A DNA stretch of 64,000 bases from the NCBI RefSeq assembly GCF_040448685.1, contig NZ_CP159290.1:1488001-1552000 (forward strand), in the 5' to 3' direction. The translations under genes were made by a program, and so were the position numbers. Origin of the DNA: Cellulosimicrobium sp. ES-005. GTDB lineage: Bacteria > Actinomycetota > Actinomycetes > Actinomycetales > Cellulomonadaceae. Below, in pieces: positions 1 through 9,328 of the stretch (within the stretch, counting starts at the first letter, position 1; each line of letters opens with the position of its first letter). The notes below the pieces were generated by a model, which searched no databases, had not been told where the DNA came from, and saw nothing but the letters and a program-made list of their open reading frames with translations.

Positions 1-1
1 C

Positions 2-235
2 GTCTACTACGTCGCGCTCGACCAGGGCGTCGACGCGATCACGGCGATCCGGACGAGCTTCTCGCTCGTCGCCAAGAACTTCGGCCAGGTGTTCCTGCTG
101 CTGCTCGCGCTGTTCGGCATCAACATCCTCGGCGCGATCCCGTGCGGCCTCGGCCTGTTCGTCACGATCCCGCTGAGCTACGTGGCCGTGGGCTTCGCCT
201 ACCGTCGCCTCACCGGGGGCGTGCCGGCCGCCTGA
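2..235 (+). CDS. C-terminal end of an integral membrane protein (partial)
   Basis: The reading frame is open at the left edge and ends at the TGA at 233-235, leaving 77 residues. They hold two hydrophobic stretches (around FLLLLALFGINILGAIPCG and LFVTIPLSYVAVGFAYR) and a short basic tail ending GVPAA. The -A-x-x-A-I-R-x-S-x-x-L-V-x-K-N- stretch before the membrane segments recalls the repeat unit of uncharacterised actinobacterial Pro/Gly-rich membrane proteins of the DUF975/DUF4013 kind, but the N-terminus is missing and I cannot name the family. It converges with the minus-strand gene that follows. Confidence 0.6.
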   Translation, partial: VYYVALDQGVDAITAIRTSFSLVAKNFGQVFLLLLALFGINILGAIPCGLGLFVTIPLSYVAVGFAYRRLTGGVPAA

Positions 236-313
236 CGGCCGGTCGTCGTCGTTCACCACGCCCCGGTGCCGCCCGTCGGTGCCGGGGCGCGGCGCGTCCG
301 GACCGGGGCGAGG

Positions 314-1177
314 TCAGGACGCCGTGACGAAGTCGATGAGCTCCTCGACGCGGCCGAGCAGGGACGGCTCAAGGTCCGCGTACGTGCGCACGGTGCCGAG
401 GATGCGCTGCCACGCGCGGCCCACGTCCTCGGCGGTCTCCGCGGGCCAGCCGAGCTCGCGCAGGATGCCGCGCTTCCACTCGGTGCCCCGCTCGATCACC
501 GGCCAGCGCTGCAGGCCGACGCGCGCGGGCTTCACGGCCTGCCACACGTCGACGTACGGGTGCCCGAGCACGAGCACCGTGCCCGCGGGGGAGCGGCGGA
601 CCGCGTCGTCGGCGATGCGGCGCTCCTTGCTCCCGGGCACCAGGTGGTCCACGAGCACGCCGACGCGGCGCTGCGGCGTCGGGCCGAAGTCGGCGAGCGC
701 CGCCGCGAGGTCGTCGACGCCGTGCAGGGGCTCGACGACGACGCCCTCGACCCGGAGGTCGTCGCCCCACACCTTCTCGACGAGCTCGGCGTCGTGCTTG
801 CCCTCGACCCAGATGCGGCTGCCGCGAGCCACGCGCGCCCGCTGCCCGACGACGGCGCGCGAGCCGGACGCGGTCCGCGTCGGCGCGGCGGGGGCGCGGG
901 ACGTGACCGGGGCGGTGAGCTCGACCGGCTTGCCGTCGACCCAGAACCCGGGCCCGAGCGGGAACGTCCGCGTCCGGCCGGCGCGGTCCTCGAGCACGAC
1001 GACGTGCATCCCGCCCGACTTCTCGACCCGCACGACGGCGCCGACCCACCCGGTCTGCACCTCCTCGACGACGAGCCCCCGCTCGGCGGCCTGCGGTCGG
1101 GACACCGGCCGCGCGCGATGATGAACGGGGGCGGGCGTGCCGCCGAGGACGTCGAACCCATAACGATCGAAAGCCAC
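314..1177 (-). CDS. DUF3097 family protein
   Basis: 287 residues from a GTG start at 1177. The N-terminus MAFDRYGFDVL, the internal GGMHVVVLEDRAGRTRTFPL segment and the GVLVDHLVPGSKERR stretch fit the DUF3097 family, an actinobacterial group of about 270-290 residues whose function is not established. The residue pattern (LVDHLVPGSKE and HPYVDVWQAV) suggests an N-terminal beta-rich part followed by a Toprim-like part, which is an inference from motif spacing only. It is soluble, with no signal peptide or membrane segment. The next gene starts 155 bp away and is divergent. Confidence 0.85.
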   Translation of the reverse strand: MAFDRYGFDVLGGTPAPVHHRARPVSRPQAAERGLVVEEVQTGWVGAVVRVEKSGGMHVVVLEDRAGRTRTFPLGPGFWVDGKPVELTAPVTSRAPAAPTRTASGSRAVVGQRARVARGSRIWVEGKHDAELVEKVWGDDLRVEGVVVEPLHGVDDLAAALADFGPTPQRRVGVLVDHLVPGSKERRIADDAVRRSPAGTVLVLGHPYVDVWQAVKPARVGLQRWPVIERGTEWKRGILRELGWPAETAEDVGRAWQRILGTVRTYADLEPSLLGRVEELIDFVTAS

Positions 1178-1332
1178 GCCGTCACCCTAGGGGAGCGCCG
1201 GACGCACCCCGGCGAGATCGGCCCGTGCGTCGCGACATCGACCTCCCGAGGGTCGATCTCGGACGCTCGGGTCGATCTCGGCGCCCGGCGCCCGCCGCGC
1301 GCGGTCCCGGGGAGGGGTGGTACGACGGAGCG

Positions 1333-2796
1333 GTGAGCCCGCAGCGCGCCGAGCCGGACCCGAACCGCTGGCGCGTGCTGCCCGTCTGCCTCGCGGTCGG
1401 CTTCGTCACGACGCTCGACGTGTCGATCGTCAACGTCGCCCTCCCGTCGATCGAGTCGTCGCTCGACGCGGGGCCGACGCAGCTCCAGCTCGTCGTCGCG
1501 GGCTACACGCTCGCGTTCGGGCTCGCGCTCGTGCCCGCCGGCCGGCTCGGCGACGCCGGCGCCCGGCGTGCCCTGTTCATCGCCGGGCTGGTCGGGTTCG
1601 CGCTCATGAGCCTCGCGTGCGGGCTCGCGCCGACGGACGGGTGGCTCGCCGTCGCGCGCCTGCTGCAGGGCGTGAGCGCGGGCGTCCTCAACCCGCAGGT
1701 CGTCGGGCTCATCCAGCAGCAGGTCTCCGGGTTCGAGCGTGGCCGCGCGTTCGGCATGTTCGGCGCGACGATCGGGGTCTCGACGGCGCTGGGCCCGCTG
1801 CTCGGCGGCCTCATCATCGCGGCGGCCGGCTCCGCGGACGGGTGGCGGTGGGTCTTCCTCGTCAACCTCCCCGTCGTCGCGGTCCTATTGCCCTTCGCGT
1901 GGCGCCTCGTGCCCGCGCCACCGCCCGACGCCGCGCGCTCCGCGCGGGGCCCGCGCCGCCTCGACCTCGTCGGGCTGGCGCTGCTCGGTGCGGCGACGCT
2001 CGGCGTCATGATGCCGTTCGTCACGACGACCGGTCGCGGCGACGACGCCTCGCGCTGGTGGTGGCTGGTCGTGGCCGCCGCGGCGGGGACCGCGGCCGTC
2101 GTCTGGGAGCGGCGGTACCAGCGGCGCACCGGCGAGGCGGTGCTCGACCCGCAGGTCGTCGGGCTCGGGTCGTTCCGCAACGGCGCGCTGCTCGGCCTCG
2201 CCTACTTCGCCGGCTTCACGGGCATCTTCCTCGTGGTCACGCTCTACCTCCAGGACGAGCTCGGCTACACGCCGCTCCAGGCGGGGCTCGTGGGGACGCC
2301 GTTCGCCGTCGCGTCCGGGGTGTCCGCGTGGTTCTCGGGGCGCTGGGTCGCGCGCTGGGGCCGGCAGCTCGTCGTCGGCGGGCTGACGCTCGTCCTCGTC
2401 GGGGTCGTCGTGGCCGACGCCGTCGTGCGCCTCCTCGGGGACGAGCCGGGCGCCGTGGGGCCGGCGCTCGCGGGAGCCCTGCTGGTCGCCGGGGCGGGCA
2501 GCGGGACGGTCATCGCGCCGAACCAGACCCTCACGCTGTCCGAGGTTCCCGTGAGCCGCGCGGGGGTCGCGGGGAGCATGCTGCAGCTCGGGCAGCGCAT
2601 CGGGTCGGCGGTCGGCATCTCGATCGTGCTCTCCGTGTACTACGGGGGCCTCGCGGGAGGCGACACGGCGGCGCACGCGACGGGGAGGGCGCTGCTCGTG
2701 ACGATCGTGCTCGTCGCGCTCGCGCTCGTCGTCGGGCTCGCGGACCTGCGTTCGCGGCGAGCGGAGGACCGCGGGACGGGCCGCGCGGACGCGTAG
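1333..2796 (+). CDS. MFS transporter, DHA2 (EmrB/QacA) family
   Basis: 487 residues from the GTG at 1333, chosen because GAGGGG lies about 9 bases upstream and the protein then opens a few residues before the first membrane helix ([21 protein letters not shown]). The D-x-S-I-V-N-V-A-L-P motif in helix 1, the GRLGD loop and the motif C-like LGPLLGGLI in helix 5 are typical of the 14-helix drug:H+ antiporters. The likely role is proton-driven export of a toxic or amphipathic compound across the cytoplasmic membrane; the substrate cannot be told. Its TAG stop overlaps the putative -10 element of hrcA. Confidence 0.85.
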   Translation: MSPQRAEPDPNRWRVLPVCLAVGFVTTLDVSIVNVALPSIESSLDAGPTQLQLVVAGYTLAFGLALVPAGRLGDAGARRALFIAGLVGFALMSLACGLAPTDGWLAVARLLQGVSAGVLNPQVVGLIQQQVSGFERGRAFGMFGATIGVSTALGPLLGGLIIAAAGSADGWRWVFLVNLPVVAVLLPFAWRLVPAPPPDAARSARGPRRLDLVGLALLGAATLGVMMPFVTTTGRGDDASRWWWLVVAAAAGTAAVVWERRYQRRTGEAVLDPQVVGLGSFRNGALLGLAYFAGFTGIFLVVTLYLQDELGYTPLQAGLVGTPFAVASGVSAWFSGRWVARWGRQLVVGGLTLVLVGVVVADAVVRLLGDEPGAVGPALAGALLVAGAGSGTVIAPNQTLTLSEVPVSRAGVAGSMLQLGQRIGSAVGISIVLSVYYGGLAGGDTAAHATGRALLVTIVLVALALVVGLADLRSRRAEDRGTGRADA

Positions 2797-2798
2797 GA

Positions 2799-2825
2799 TT
2801 GGCACTCGGAGGTCGAGAGTGCCGA
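2799..2825 (+). promoter_or_regulatory. CIRCE element (HrcA operator)
   Basis: TTGGCACTC, nine spacer bases, GAGTGCCGA: the arms match the CIRCE consensus TTAGCACTC-N9-GAGTGCTAA at 7 of 9 positions on each side and pair perfectly as an inverted repeat except at the outermost pair. It sits directly after TAGGAT (2794-2799, possible -10) and 50 bases before the hrcA start, so HrcA most likely represses its own operon here and releases it on heat shock. The position also rules out the GTG at 2819 as the hrcA start, since that codon lies inside the operator. Confidence 0.92.
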
Positions 2826-2875
2826 CGCCCGCGCGCCCGCCCGGGGCGGCGACGGTGCGGCACACGGAGGTGGAC

Positions 2876-3892
2876 GTGAGCGAGGAGCGCCGGCTCGAGG
2901 TGCTGCGGGCGATCGTCGAGGACTACGTCCTCACGCGCGAGCCCGTGGGGTCGCGCGTGCTCACCGAGCGGCACGGCCTCGGCGTGTCGCCCGCGACGAT
3001 CCGCAACGACATGGCGGCCCTCGAGGACGCCGGGTACATCGCGCAGCCGCACACGTCCGCGGGCCGCATCCCCACGGACAAGGGCTACCGTCTCTTCGTC
3101 GACCGGCTCTCGGGCGTCAAGCCGCTGTCCGCGCCGGAGAAGCGCGCCATCGAGACGTTCCTCTCCGAGGGCGTGGACCTCGACGACGTCATCGCGCGCG
3201 CCGGCCGGCTGCTGGCGCAGCTCACGGGCCAGGTCGCGGTCGTGCAGTACCCGTCGCTGAGCCGGTCCGGGCTGCGGCACCTCGAGCTCGTGCCGGTCGG
3301 GGACTCGCGCCTGCTCGTCGTGATCATCACCGACACCGGGCGCGTCGAGCAGCGCACGCTCGAGGTCGCGAGCGTGCCCGACGAGGGCACGCTCGTGGAG
3401 GTCCGCGCGCGGCTCAACGCCGCCGCGGCCGGCAAGCGCCTCACCGACCTCGCGCCGGGGCTCGCCGCCGTGACGGAGAGCTTCCACCCCGACGACGCCC
3501 CGCTCGTGCGCGCCGTGGGCGACCTCGTCGCCCAGACGCTCGCGGAGGAGAGCGAGGAGCGCCTCGTGCTCGCCGGCACGGCGAACCTCGCCCGCGCGGG
3601 CATGCGGTTCGAGCATGCGCTGCGCCCGGTCCTCGAGGCGCTCGAGGAGCAGGTGGTCCTCCTCGGCCTGCTCACCGAGATGGCCGCGGAGTCCGGCGTG
3701 AGCGTCCGGATCGGGCACGAGACCCAGCTCGAGGGTCTCGTCGAGACCTCCGTCGTGACGACCGGTTACGGTAACGACGGTGACACGGTCGCCCTCGTCG
3801 GCTCGATCGGGCCGACGCGCATGGACTACCCCGGGACCATCGCGGCGGTGCGCGCCGTCGCGCGCTACCTGTCACGGGTGCTCGGCACGTGA
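2876..3892 (+). CDS. hrcA: Heat-inducible transcription repressor HrcA
   Basis: 338 residues, the usual HrcA length (about 340). The start is the GTG at 2876 with GGAGG six bases upstream and behind the CIRCE element. The N-terminal winged helix is clear ([20 protein letters not shown], then [20 protein letters not shown] and [15 protein letters not shown], a family signature). The central and C-terminal parts form the GAF-like dimerisation and regulatory domain. It binds CIRCE and represses chaperone operons, and its folding state is normally monitored by GroEL. dnaJ follows 133 bp downstream, the standard actinobacterial arrangement. Confidence 0.97.
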   Translation: MSEERRLEVLRAIVEDYVLTREPVGSRVLTERHGLGVSPATIRNDMAALEDAGYIAQPHTSAGRIPTDKGYRLFVDRLSGVKPLSAPEKRAIETFLSEGVDLDDVIARAGRLLAQLTGQVAVVQYPSLSRSGLRHLELVPVGDSRLLVVIITDTGRVEQRTLEVASVPDEGTLVEVRARLNAAAAGKRLTDLAPGLAAVTESFHPDDAPLVRAVGDLVAQTLAEESEERLVLAGTANLARAGMRFEHALRPVLEALEEQVVLLGLLTEMAAESGVSVRIGHETQLEGLVETSVVTTGYGNDGDTVALVGSIGPTRMDYPGTIAAVRAVARYLSRVLGT

Positions 3893-3944
3893 GCCTCGCC
3901 GCGGCCTCCCCGCGCGCGGCAGGCATCCACGACGACCGACCTCG

Positions 3945-4012
3945 TGCCGGTCTCACGACCCGCACCAGACCCTTCACGACCGGCCCCCTGCCGGCCTCAC
4001 GACCCGCACCAG
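3945..4012 (+). repeat. Two 24-bp direct repeats between hrcA and dnaJ
   Basis: The segments 3945-3968 and 3989-4012 both read TGCCGG-Y-CTCACGACCCGCACCAG, differing at one base, with starts 44 bp apart. They fill most of the 133-bp gap between hrcA and dnaJ. No promoter or terminator is evident. They may be a slippage duplication or a regulatory tandem in the 5' region of dnaJ. Confidence 0.7.
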
Positions 4013-4025
4013 CAGAGAGTGACGT

Positions 4026-5147
4026 GTGAGCGACTACTACGAGATCCTGGGCGTGGCGCGCGACGCCAGCCAGGACCAGATCAAGAAGGCGTACCGCAAG
4101 CTCGCGCGCGAGCTGCACCCCGACGTCGCGGGCGAGGAGGCGGGCGACCGCTTCAAGGACGTGGCGCGCGCGTACGAGGTGCTCTCCAACCCGGAGAAGC
4201 GTCAGCAGTACGATCTCGGCGTCGACCCGAGCGCCCCCGGCGGCGGCGCCGGCCCCATGGGCGGCGGGTTCGGCTTCCAGGACATCTTCGAGACGTTCTT
4301 CGGCGGCGGCCAGGCGCAGCAGGGGCCGATCCCGCGCGCCCGGCGCGGCCAGGACGCGCTCGTGCGGCTCGACATCGACCTGTCCGAGGCGACGTTCGGC
4401 GCGCAGCGCGAGCTCCAGGTCGACACGGCGGTCGTGTGCGGGACGTGCGGCGGCTCGTGCTGTCGCCCGGGCACCTCGCCCCGCACGTGCGACGTCTGCC
4501 ACGGCCGCGGCACGGTCCAGCGCGTGGCGCGCTCCTTCCTCGGCCAGGTCATGACGAGCGCCCCGTGCGCCGCGTGCCAGGGCTTCGGCACCGTCATCCC
4601 CGAGCCGTGCGCGGAGTGCTCTGGCGAGGGCCGCGTGCGCAGCCGCCGCAGCATCACGGTGAACGTCCCCGCGGGCGTCGACACGGGCACGCGCATCAAG
4701 CTCACCGCGCAGGGCGAGGTCGGTCCGGCCGGCGGCCCCGCGGGCGACCTGTACGTCGAGATCCGCGAGCGCAACCACGACACGTTCGTGCGCCGCGGCG
4801 ACGACCTGCACTGCACGCTCCAGGTGCCCATGACCGCGGCCGCGCTCGGCACCGTCCTCGAGCTCGAGACGCTCGACGGCGCGCAGGAGATCGACCTGCG
4901 CCCGGGCACGCAGCCGGGCCAGATCGTCACGCTCAAGAACCTCGGCGTGGGGCACCTGCACGGCAGCGGCCGCGGCGACCTCAACGTCCACATCGAGGTC
5001 CAGGTGCCGCGCGAGCTCACCGAGGAGCAGGAGCAGCTCCTGCGCTCGCTCGCCGCGATGCGTGGCGAGGAGCGGCCCGAGCCGCGCCTGTCGGCCGCGC
5101 ACCCCGGCGTGTTCTCGCGCCTGCGCGACAAGCTCTCCGGGCGCTGA
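4026..5147 (+). CDS. dnaJ: Chaperone DnaJ (Hsp40)
   Basis: 373 residues from GTG 4026. The J domain occupies residues 1-70 with HPD at 31-33, followed by a G/F-rich stretch (GGGAGPMGGGFGF), a four-repeat zinc region (residues about 138-203) and two C-terminal substrate-binding domains. It delivers unfolded clients to DnaK and stimulates its ATPase. The first zinc repeat is odd: C-G-T-C-G-G-S-C has cysteine at 145 (and 146) where CxxCxGxG expects glycine; repeats 2-4 (CDVCHGRG, CAACQGFG, CAECSGEG) are standard. Being behind hrcA, it is the HrcA-linked DnaJ of actinobacteria (often called DnaJ2). Confidence 0.97.
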   Translation: MSDYYEILGVARDASQDQIKKAYRKLARELHPDVAGEEAGDRFKDVARAYEVLSNPEKRQQYDLGVDPSAPGGGAGPMGGGFGFQDIFETFFGGGQAQQGPIPRARRGQDALVRLDIDLSEATFGAQRELQVDTAVVCGTCGGSCCRPGTSPRTCDVCHGRGTVQRVARSFLGQVMTSAPCAACQGFGTVIPEPCAECSGEGRVRSRRSITVNVPAGVDTGTRIKLTAQGEVGPAGGPAGDLYVEIRERNHDTFVRRGDDLHCTLQVPMTAAALGTVLELETLDGAQEIDLRPGTQPGQIVTLKNLGVGHLHGSGRGDLNVHIEVQVPRELTEEQEQLLRSLAAMRGEERPEPRLSAAHPGVFSRLRDKLSGR

Positions 5148-5160
5148 GGGGAGCGGTCGC

Positions 5161-5973
5161 GTGAGTGCTCCGGTGTTCCTCGCCGAGACCGGGCTCGACG
5201 CCGTCGCGCCCGGCGACCGCTACGTCCTCGACGGCGCCGAGGGCCGCCACGCGGGCGTCGTCCAGCGCCGCGGGGCGGGCGAGCGGGTCGACGTCGTGGA
5301 CGGCGACGGCCTGCGCCTGCGCTGCGTCGTCGAGCACGCCGACGCGGGCCGCGTGACCCTGCTCGTCCAGGAGGTCGACCGCGAGCCCGCGCCCGCCGTC
5401 GTCGTGACGCTCGTGCAGGCCCTGGCCAAGGGCGACCGCGACGAGATGGCGATCGAGGCGGCGACCGAGATCGGGGTCGACGTCGTGGTGCCCTGGCAGG
5501 CGGAGCGCTCCGTGGTCGTGTGGCGCGGCGAGCGCGCCGCGAAGTCCCGTGCGCGCTGGCTCGCGACGGTCCGCACGGCGACCAAGCAGGCGCGGCGCGC
5601 GCGCCTGCCGCAGGTCGAGGTGGCCGTCGACTCGCGCGGCCTCGCGGCGCGCGTGACCGACGTCGTCGCGGCCGGCGGGCGGGCGATCGTGCTGCACGAG
5701 GAGGCCGTGACGCCGCTCGCCGACGTCGCGCTGCCCGACGGCGCGACCCGACCCGGCGGGGTGGCGCCCGAGGTGCTGGTCGTCGTCGGCCCCGAGGGCG
5801 GGATCTCCGACCGCGAGGTCGCCGACCTCACGGCGGCCGGCGCGGTCGCGGCCCGGCTGGGCCCGCACGTGCTGCGCACGTCGACGGCCGGTCCCGTCGC
5901 CGTCGCCCTCCTCGCCGAGCGGCTCGGCCGCTGGGGCGTGGCGGCCGGGCCTGGACTAGCCTCGGGGTCATGA
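5161..5973 (+). CDS. rsmE: 16S rRNA (uracil(1498)-N(3))-methyltransferase RsmE
   Basis: 270 residues from the GTG at 5161, 13 bases after dnaJ. The N-terminal PUA-like barrel includes the GRHAGVVQRRGAGERVDVVDG stretch (E-G-R-H is the conserved entry). The C-terminal SPOUT knot has VVVGPEGGISDREV and LGPHVLRTSTAGPVAV, the SAM-binding loops of RsmE. It methylates N3 of U1498 in helix 44 of assembled 30S subunits. Its TGA overlaps the ATG of the HIT gene. It is about 20 residues longer than typical because of an extended C-terminus. Confidence 0.95.
   Translation: MSAPVFLAETGLDAVAPGDRYVLDGAEGRHAGVVQRRGAGERVDVVDGDGLRLRCVVEHADAGRVTLLVQEVDREPAPAVVVTLVQALAKGDRDEMAIEAATEIGVDVVVPWQAERSVVVWRGERAAKSRARWLATVRTATKQARRARLPQVEVAVDSRGLAARVTDVVAAGGRAIVLHEEAVTPLADVALPDGATRPGGVAPEVLVVVGPEGGISDREVADLTAAGAVAARLGPHVLRTSTAGPVAVALLAERLGRWGVAAGPGLASGS
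5957..5962 (+). promoter_or_regulatory. Putative -10 element (TAGCCT) for a leaderless HIT transcript
   Basis: TAGCCT lies seven bases before the ATG of the HIT gene, inside the end of rsmE. That spacing puts transcription initiation at or next to the A of the start codon. No Shine-Dalgarno sequence is present, which supports leaderless initiation. Confidence 0.5.
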
Positions 5974-6332
5974 CCAGCACCGACGTACGCACGGACCCGG
6001 ACTGCCTCTTCTGCCGCATCGTCGCGGGCGAGCTACCTGCCGACGTCGTCGCGACGAGCGACCGCGCGATCGCCTTCCGGGACATCGACCCCCAGGCCCC
6101 GGTGCACGTGCTCGTCGTGCCGCGCGACCACCACGGCGACATCGCCCAGCTCGCGGCGGCCGACCCGGGCCTGCTCGCCGACGTCGTCGCGCTCGCCGAC
6201 GAGGTCGCGGGCGACCAGGCCGACGGCCAGTTCCGCCTCATCTTCAACTCCGGCCCGCGCGCCGGGCAGAGCGTGTTCCACGTGCACGGGCACGTCATCG
6301 CGGGCGCGGAGCTCGGCTGGACGCCCGCCTGA
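5970..6332 (+). CDS. HIT family nucleotide hydrolase
   Basis: 120 residues from ATG 5970. It has the N-terminal CLFCRIVAGELPA zinc/entry motif, the HVLVVPRDHHGDI strand and the catalytic histidine triad QSVFHVHGHVIAG near residue 100. Proteins of this class (HinT-like) hydrolyse purine nucleoside phosphoramidates such as AMP-lysine through a histidine nucleophile. They are cytosolic homodimers. It sits between rsmE and phoH as in most Micrococcales and probably has its own leaderless promoter. Confidence 0.95.
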   Translation: MTSTDVRTDPDCLFCRIVAGELPADVVATSDRAIAFRDIDPQAPVHVLVVPRDHHGDIAQLAAADPGLLADVVALADEVAGDQADGQFRLIFNSGPRAGQSVFHVHGHVIAGAELGWTPA

Positions 6333-6453
6333 GCCCTGCGCGAAAGGACGTGTGGCGCCCCGGCGCGCTCGGTACGATGGAGGCGATCTGCGGGGCCGTG
6401 GCGGCCCCGGCCCCACCGTCCGACCGAAGGAGCGCAGCGGCGCAAGCCGGCTC

Positions 6454-7551
6454 ATGACCTCTCTGTCCCGAGAACCCGACCCTCAGCCGCACCGGGTCGA
6501 GCACCGCATCGTCATCCCGACCCACGTGCCGATGGTCGCGCTCCTCGGCAGCCGAGACTCCGTGCTCCGGGCCGTCGAGGAGGGATTCCCCTCGGTCGAC
6601 GTGCACGTGCGCGGCAACGAGATCGCGGTCTCCGGTCCCCCGGGGGACGTCGCGCTCGCCTCCCGCCTGCTCGACGAGCTCGTCGAGGTCGTGGAGGCCG
6701 GCACGCAGCTCACGGCGGACGTCGTCTCGCGCTCCATCTCGATGCTCACGGCCGCGACGGCGTCGCGCCCGGCCGAGGTGCTGACGCTCAACATCCTGTC
6801 GAGCCGCGGTCGCACGATCCGGCCCAAGACGGTCGGGCAGAAGCGCTACGTCGAGGCGATCGACGCCAGCACCATCACGTTCGGCATCGGGCCCGCGGGC
6901 ACGGGCAAGACGTACCTCGCGATGGCCAAGGCCGTGCAGGCGCTCCAGTCCAAGCAGGTCAACCGGATCATCCTCACGCGCCCGGCGGTCGAGGCGGGGG
7001 AGCGGCTCGGGTTCCTGCCCGGCTCGCTCACGGAGAAGATCGACCCGTACCTGCGCCCGCTGTACGACGCGCTGCACGACATGATCGACCCCGACTCGAT
7101 CCCCAAGCTCATCGAGGCGGGCACGATCGAGGTCGCGCCGCTGGCGTTCATGAGGGGTCGCTCGTTGAACGATTCCTTCATCATTCTCGACGAGGCGCAG
7201 AACACGACGACCGAGCAGATGAAGATGTTCCTCACGCGCCTCGGGTTCGGGTCGCGCATGGTCATCACGGGCGACGCGACGCAGGTGGACCTGCCCGGCG
7301 GCACCCAGTCCGGGCTGCGCGTGATCGAGGACGTCCTCACGGGCGTGGACGACGTCGAGTTCTGCCGCCTCACGTCGTCGGACGTGGTGCGCCACCGGCT
7401 CGTGAGCGAGATCATCGACGCGTACGCGCGGTGGGACCTCGCGTCCGGCACCGGGGCGCGACAGGGGACGGGCGGCGCACCGCGCCGCCGGGACGACGAG
7501 CGCCGCGGACGCCCCGCGGGCAGGGACCGACGGACGAGGGACGACGCGTGA
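6454..7551 (+). CDS. phoH: PhoH-like P-loop ATPase (PhoH/YbeZ)
   Basis: 365 residues from the ATG at 6454; upstream TACGAT at 6373-6378 is a plausible -10, so GTG 6352 is probably not used. The N-terminal KH-like part precedes the PhoH domain with Walker A GPAGTGKT (residues about 146-153) and Walker [10 protein letters not shown] (near 240-248). YbeZ-type proteins are RNA-linked ATPases/helicases working with YbeY in rRNA maturation, and ybeY follows here with a GTGA overlap. The last 35 residues are basic and disordered (Arg/Gly/Asp-rich), as in actinobacterial members. Confidence 0.95.
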   Translation: MTSLSREPDPQPHRVEHRIVIPTHVPMVALLGSRDSVLRAVEEGFPSVDVHVRGNEIAVSGPPGDVALASRLLDELVEVVEAGTQLTADVVSRSISMLTAATASRPAEVLTLNILSSRGRTIRPKTVGQKRYVEAIDASTITFGIGPAGTGKTYLAMAKAVQALQSKQVNRIILTRPAVEAGERLGFLPGSLTEKIDPYLRPLYDALHDMIDPDSIPKLIEAGTIEVAPLAFMRGRSLNDSFIILDEAQNTTTEQMKMFLTRLGFGSRMVITGDATQVDLPGGTQSGLRVIEDVLTGVDDVEFCRLTSSDVVRHRLVSEIIDAYARWDLASGTGARQGTGGAPRRRDDERRGRPAGRDRRTRDDA

Positions 7552-8000
7552 GCATCGAGGTCAACAACGAGACCGAGGCCGAGGTCGACGAGGCCGAGTT
7601 CGCGGCGCTCGCGCGCTACGTGCTCGACGCGATGCGCGTGCACCCGCAGAGCGAGCTGTCGATCCTCTTCGTCGACACCGACGTCATGACCGAGCTGCAC
7701 GTGCGCTGGATGGACGAGCCGGGACCGACGGACGTGCTCTCGTTCCCCATGGACGAGCTGCGTCCCGGTCGCGACGGCGAGGTGTCCGGCCCCGGCCAGC
7801 TCGGCGACGTCGTGCTGTGCCCGGAGGTCGCCGCGCAGCAGGCGGTGACCGCGGGGCACTCGACCGCGGAGGAGATGCTGCTGCTCACGACGCACGGCAT
7901 CCTGCACCTGCTCGGCTACGACCACGCCGAGCCGGAGGAGGAGAAGGAGATGTTCGCGCTGCAGCGCAAGCTGCTCCTGACCTTCCTCGCCGGCCGGTGA
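7548..8000 (+). CDS. ybeY: Endoribonuclease YbeY (rRNA maturation factor)
   Basis: 150 residues, GTG start overlapping the phoH stop by four bases. The zinc site [11 protein letters not shown] (residues 116-126) is the family's H-G-x-L-H-L-x-G-Y-D-H motif, and the [11 protein letters not shown] stretch is the other signature. It is a single-strand endoribonuclease needed for 16S rRNA 3' maturation and ribosome quality control. Overlaps with phoH upstream and the CBS protein downstream indicate translational coupling. Confidence 0.97.
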   Translation: MSIEVNNETEAEVDEAEFAALARYVLDAMRVHPQSELSILFVDTDVMTELHVRWMDEPGPTDVLSFPMDELRPGRDGEVSGPGQLGDVVLCPEVAAQQAVTAGHSTAEEMLLLTTHGILHLLGYDHAEPEEEKEMFALQRKLLLTFLAGR

Positions 8001-9328
8001 GCGGCGAACCCGTCGCGCTCCTGGCGGTCCTGACCGTCCTCACGGTCGTGCTCGCCGCGGCGCTGAGCGCCGGCGAGGCGGCGGTCCTGCGCGTGACGCG
8101 CGCGGCGGTGAGCGAGGCCGCGCTCGGCGACGACCTGACGACCCCGCCGCGGCCGTCCGGGCGTCGCGCGCTGGCGCTGCTCGCGGACCCGGCCGCGACG
8201 GCCCGTTCCGTCGGGTTCGTGCGCGTCGTCGCCGAGGTCGCCGCGATCACGTGCCTCACGCTGCTCGTCGCGGCATGGCTGGAGCCGTGGTGGCAGGTCC
8301 TGCTCGTCGCGCTGGCGGTGAGCGTCGTCGTCGGCCTCCTCGTCGTGCGGGTCAGCCCGCGGTCGCTGGGCCGCCGGCACGCCGTCCGCGTCCTGCTCGC
8401 GCTCTCGGGGCTCCTCACGGGGATCGTCGCCGCGACCCGCTGGCTCACGCGCCTCGCGCCCGCCCCCGACTCGGGGGCGCACGAGCGCGAGCTCCAGGAC
8501 ATGGTGGACCGCGTGAACGAGTCCGACGTCATCGAGGAGGAGGAGCGCGAGCTCATCCGCTCCGTCTTCGAGCTGGGCAGCACCCTCACGCGCGAGGTCA
8601 TGGTCCCGCGGACGGACATGGTCACGACCTCGCGGGACACGCCGCTGCGCAAGGCGCTGTCGCTGTTCCTGCGCTCGGGCTTCTCCCGCATCCCCGTGAC
8701 CGGGACGTCCGCGGACGACCTCGTGGGCGTCGCCTACTTCAAGGACGTCGTGCGGGTGCTGCAGGGCGGCCCGGGGGCGGACGCCCGGCCGGTCGGCGAC
8801 GTCGCGCGCGCCGCGATCTTCGTGCCCGAGTCCAAGCCCGTCGACGACCTCCTGCGCGAGATGCAGGCGTCGTCGTCGCACATCGCCATGGTCGTCGACG
8901 AGTACGGCGGCATCGCCGGGCTCGTGACGATCGAGGACGCGCTCGAGGAGATCGTCGGCGAGCTGACCGACGAGCACGACCGCCCCGAGCCCGAGGTCGA
9001 GGACATCGGCGAGGGCGTGCTGCGCGTGCCCGCGCGGCTCGGCGTGGACGAGCTCGGCGAGCTCTTCGGGCTCGACCTGGACGACGACGACGTGGACACC
9101 GTCGGCGGCCTGCTCGCCAAGGCCCTCGGCAAGGTCCCGCTGCCCGGCTCCGTCGCCGACGTGCACGGCCTGCGGATCGAGGCCGACCGGGTCGAGGGCC
9201 GGCGCAAGCAGCTCGCGACCGTCCTCGTGTCCCACGCCGCGGCCCCGACGCCGCCCGCGGCACCCCACGAGCCGGAGACCCCGGCCGACACCCGACCCTC
9301 CCTCCCGACCGTGAAGGACACCCCGTGA
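7997..9328 (+). CDS. CNNM/CBS/CorC-HlyC domain membrane protein
   Basis: 443 residues, GTG start overlapping the ybeY stop. It has an N-terminal membrane domain (about four helices in residues 1-140), then two CBS repeats around residues 195-330 ([46 protein letters not shown]) and a CorC_HlyC transporter-associated domain at about 340-420. Family members are linked to Mg2+/Co2+ transport or its sensing. The tail after residue 420 is Pro/Thr-rich. The TGA overlaps the GTG of era. Confidence 0.93.
   Translation: MSGEPVALLAVLTVLTVVLAAALSAGEAAVLRVTRAAVSEAALGDDLTTPPRPSGRRALALLADPAATARSVGFVRVVAEVAAITCLTLLVAAWLEPWWQVLLVALAVSVVVGLLVVRVSPRSLGRRHAVRVLLALSGLLTGIVAATRWLTRLAPAPDSGAHERELQDMVDRVNESDVIEEEERELIRSVFELGSTLTREVMVPRTDMVTTSRDTPLRKALSLFLRSGFSRIPVTGTSADDLVGVAYFKDVVRVLQGGPGADARPVGDVARAAIFVPESKPVDDLLREMQASSSHIAMVVDEYGGIAGLVTIEDALEEIVGELTDEHDRPEPEVEDIGEGVLRVPARLGVDELGELFGLDLDDDDVDTVGGLLAKALGKVPLPGSVADVHGLRIEADRVEGRRKQLATVLVSHAAAPTPPAAPHEPETPADTRPSLPTVKDTP

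Noticed and set aside
266-1336. Long plus-strand reading frames opposite the DUF3097 gene
   Set aside because: They are mirror frames of a high-GC gene: very rich in Arg, Pro and Ala, no family signature. The minus-strand frame carries the recognisable protein.
2819-2875. GTG 2819 as the hrcA start
   Set aside because: The codon lies inside the CIRCE operator and would add 19 residues not found in HrcA; GTG 2876 has a ribosome-binding site.
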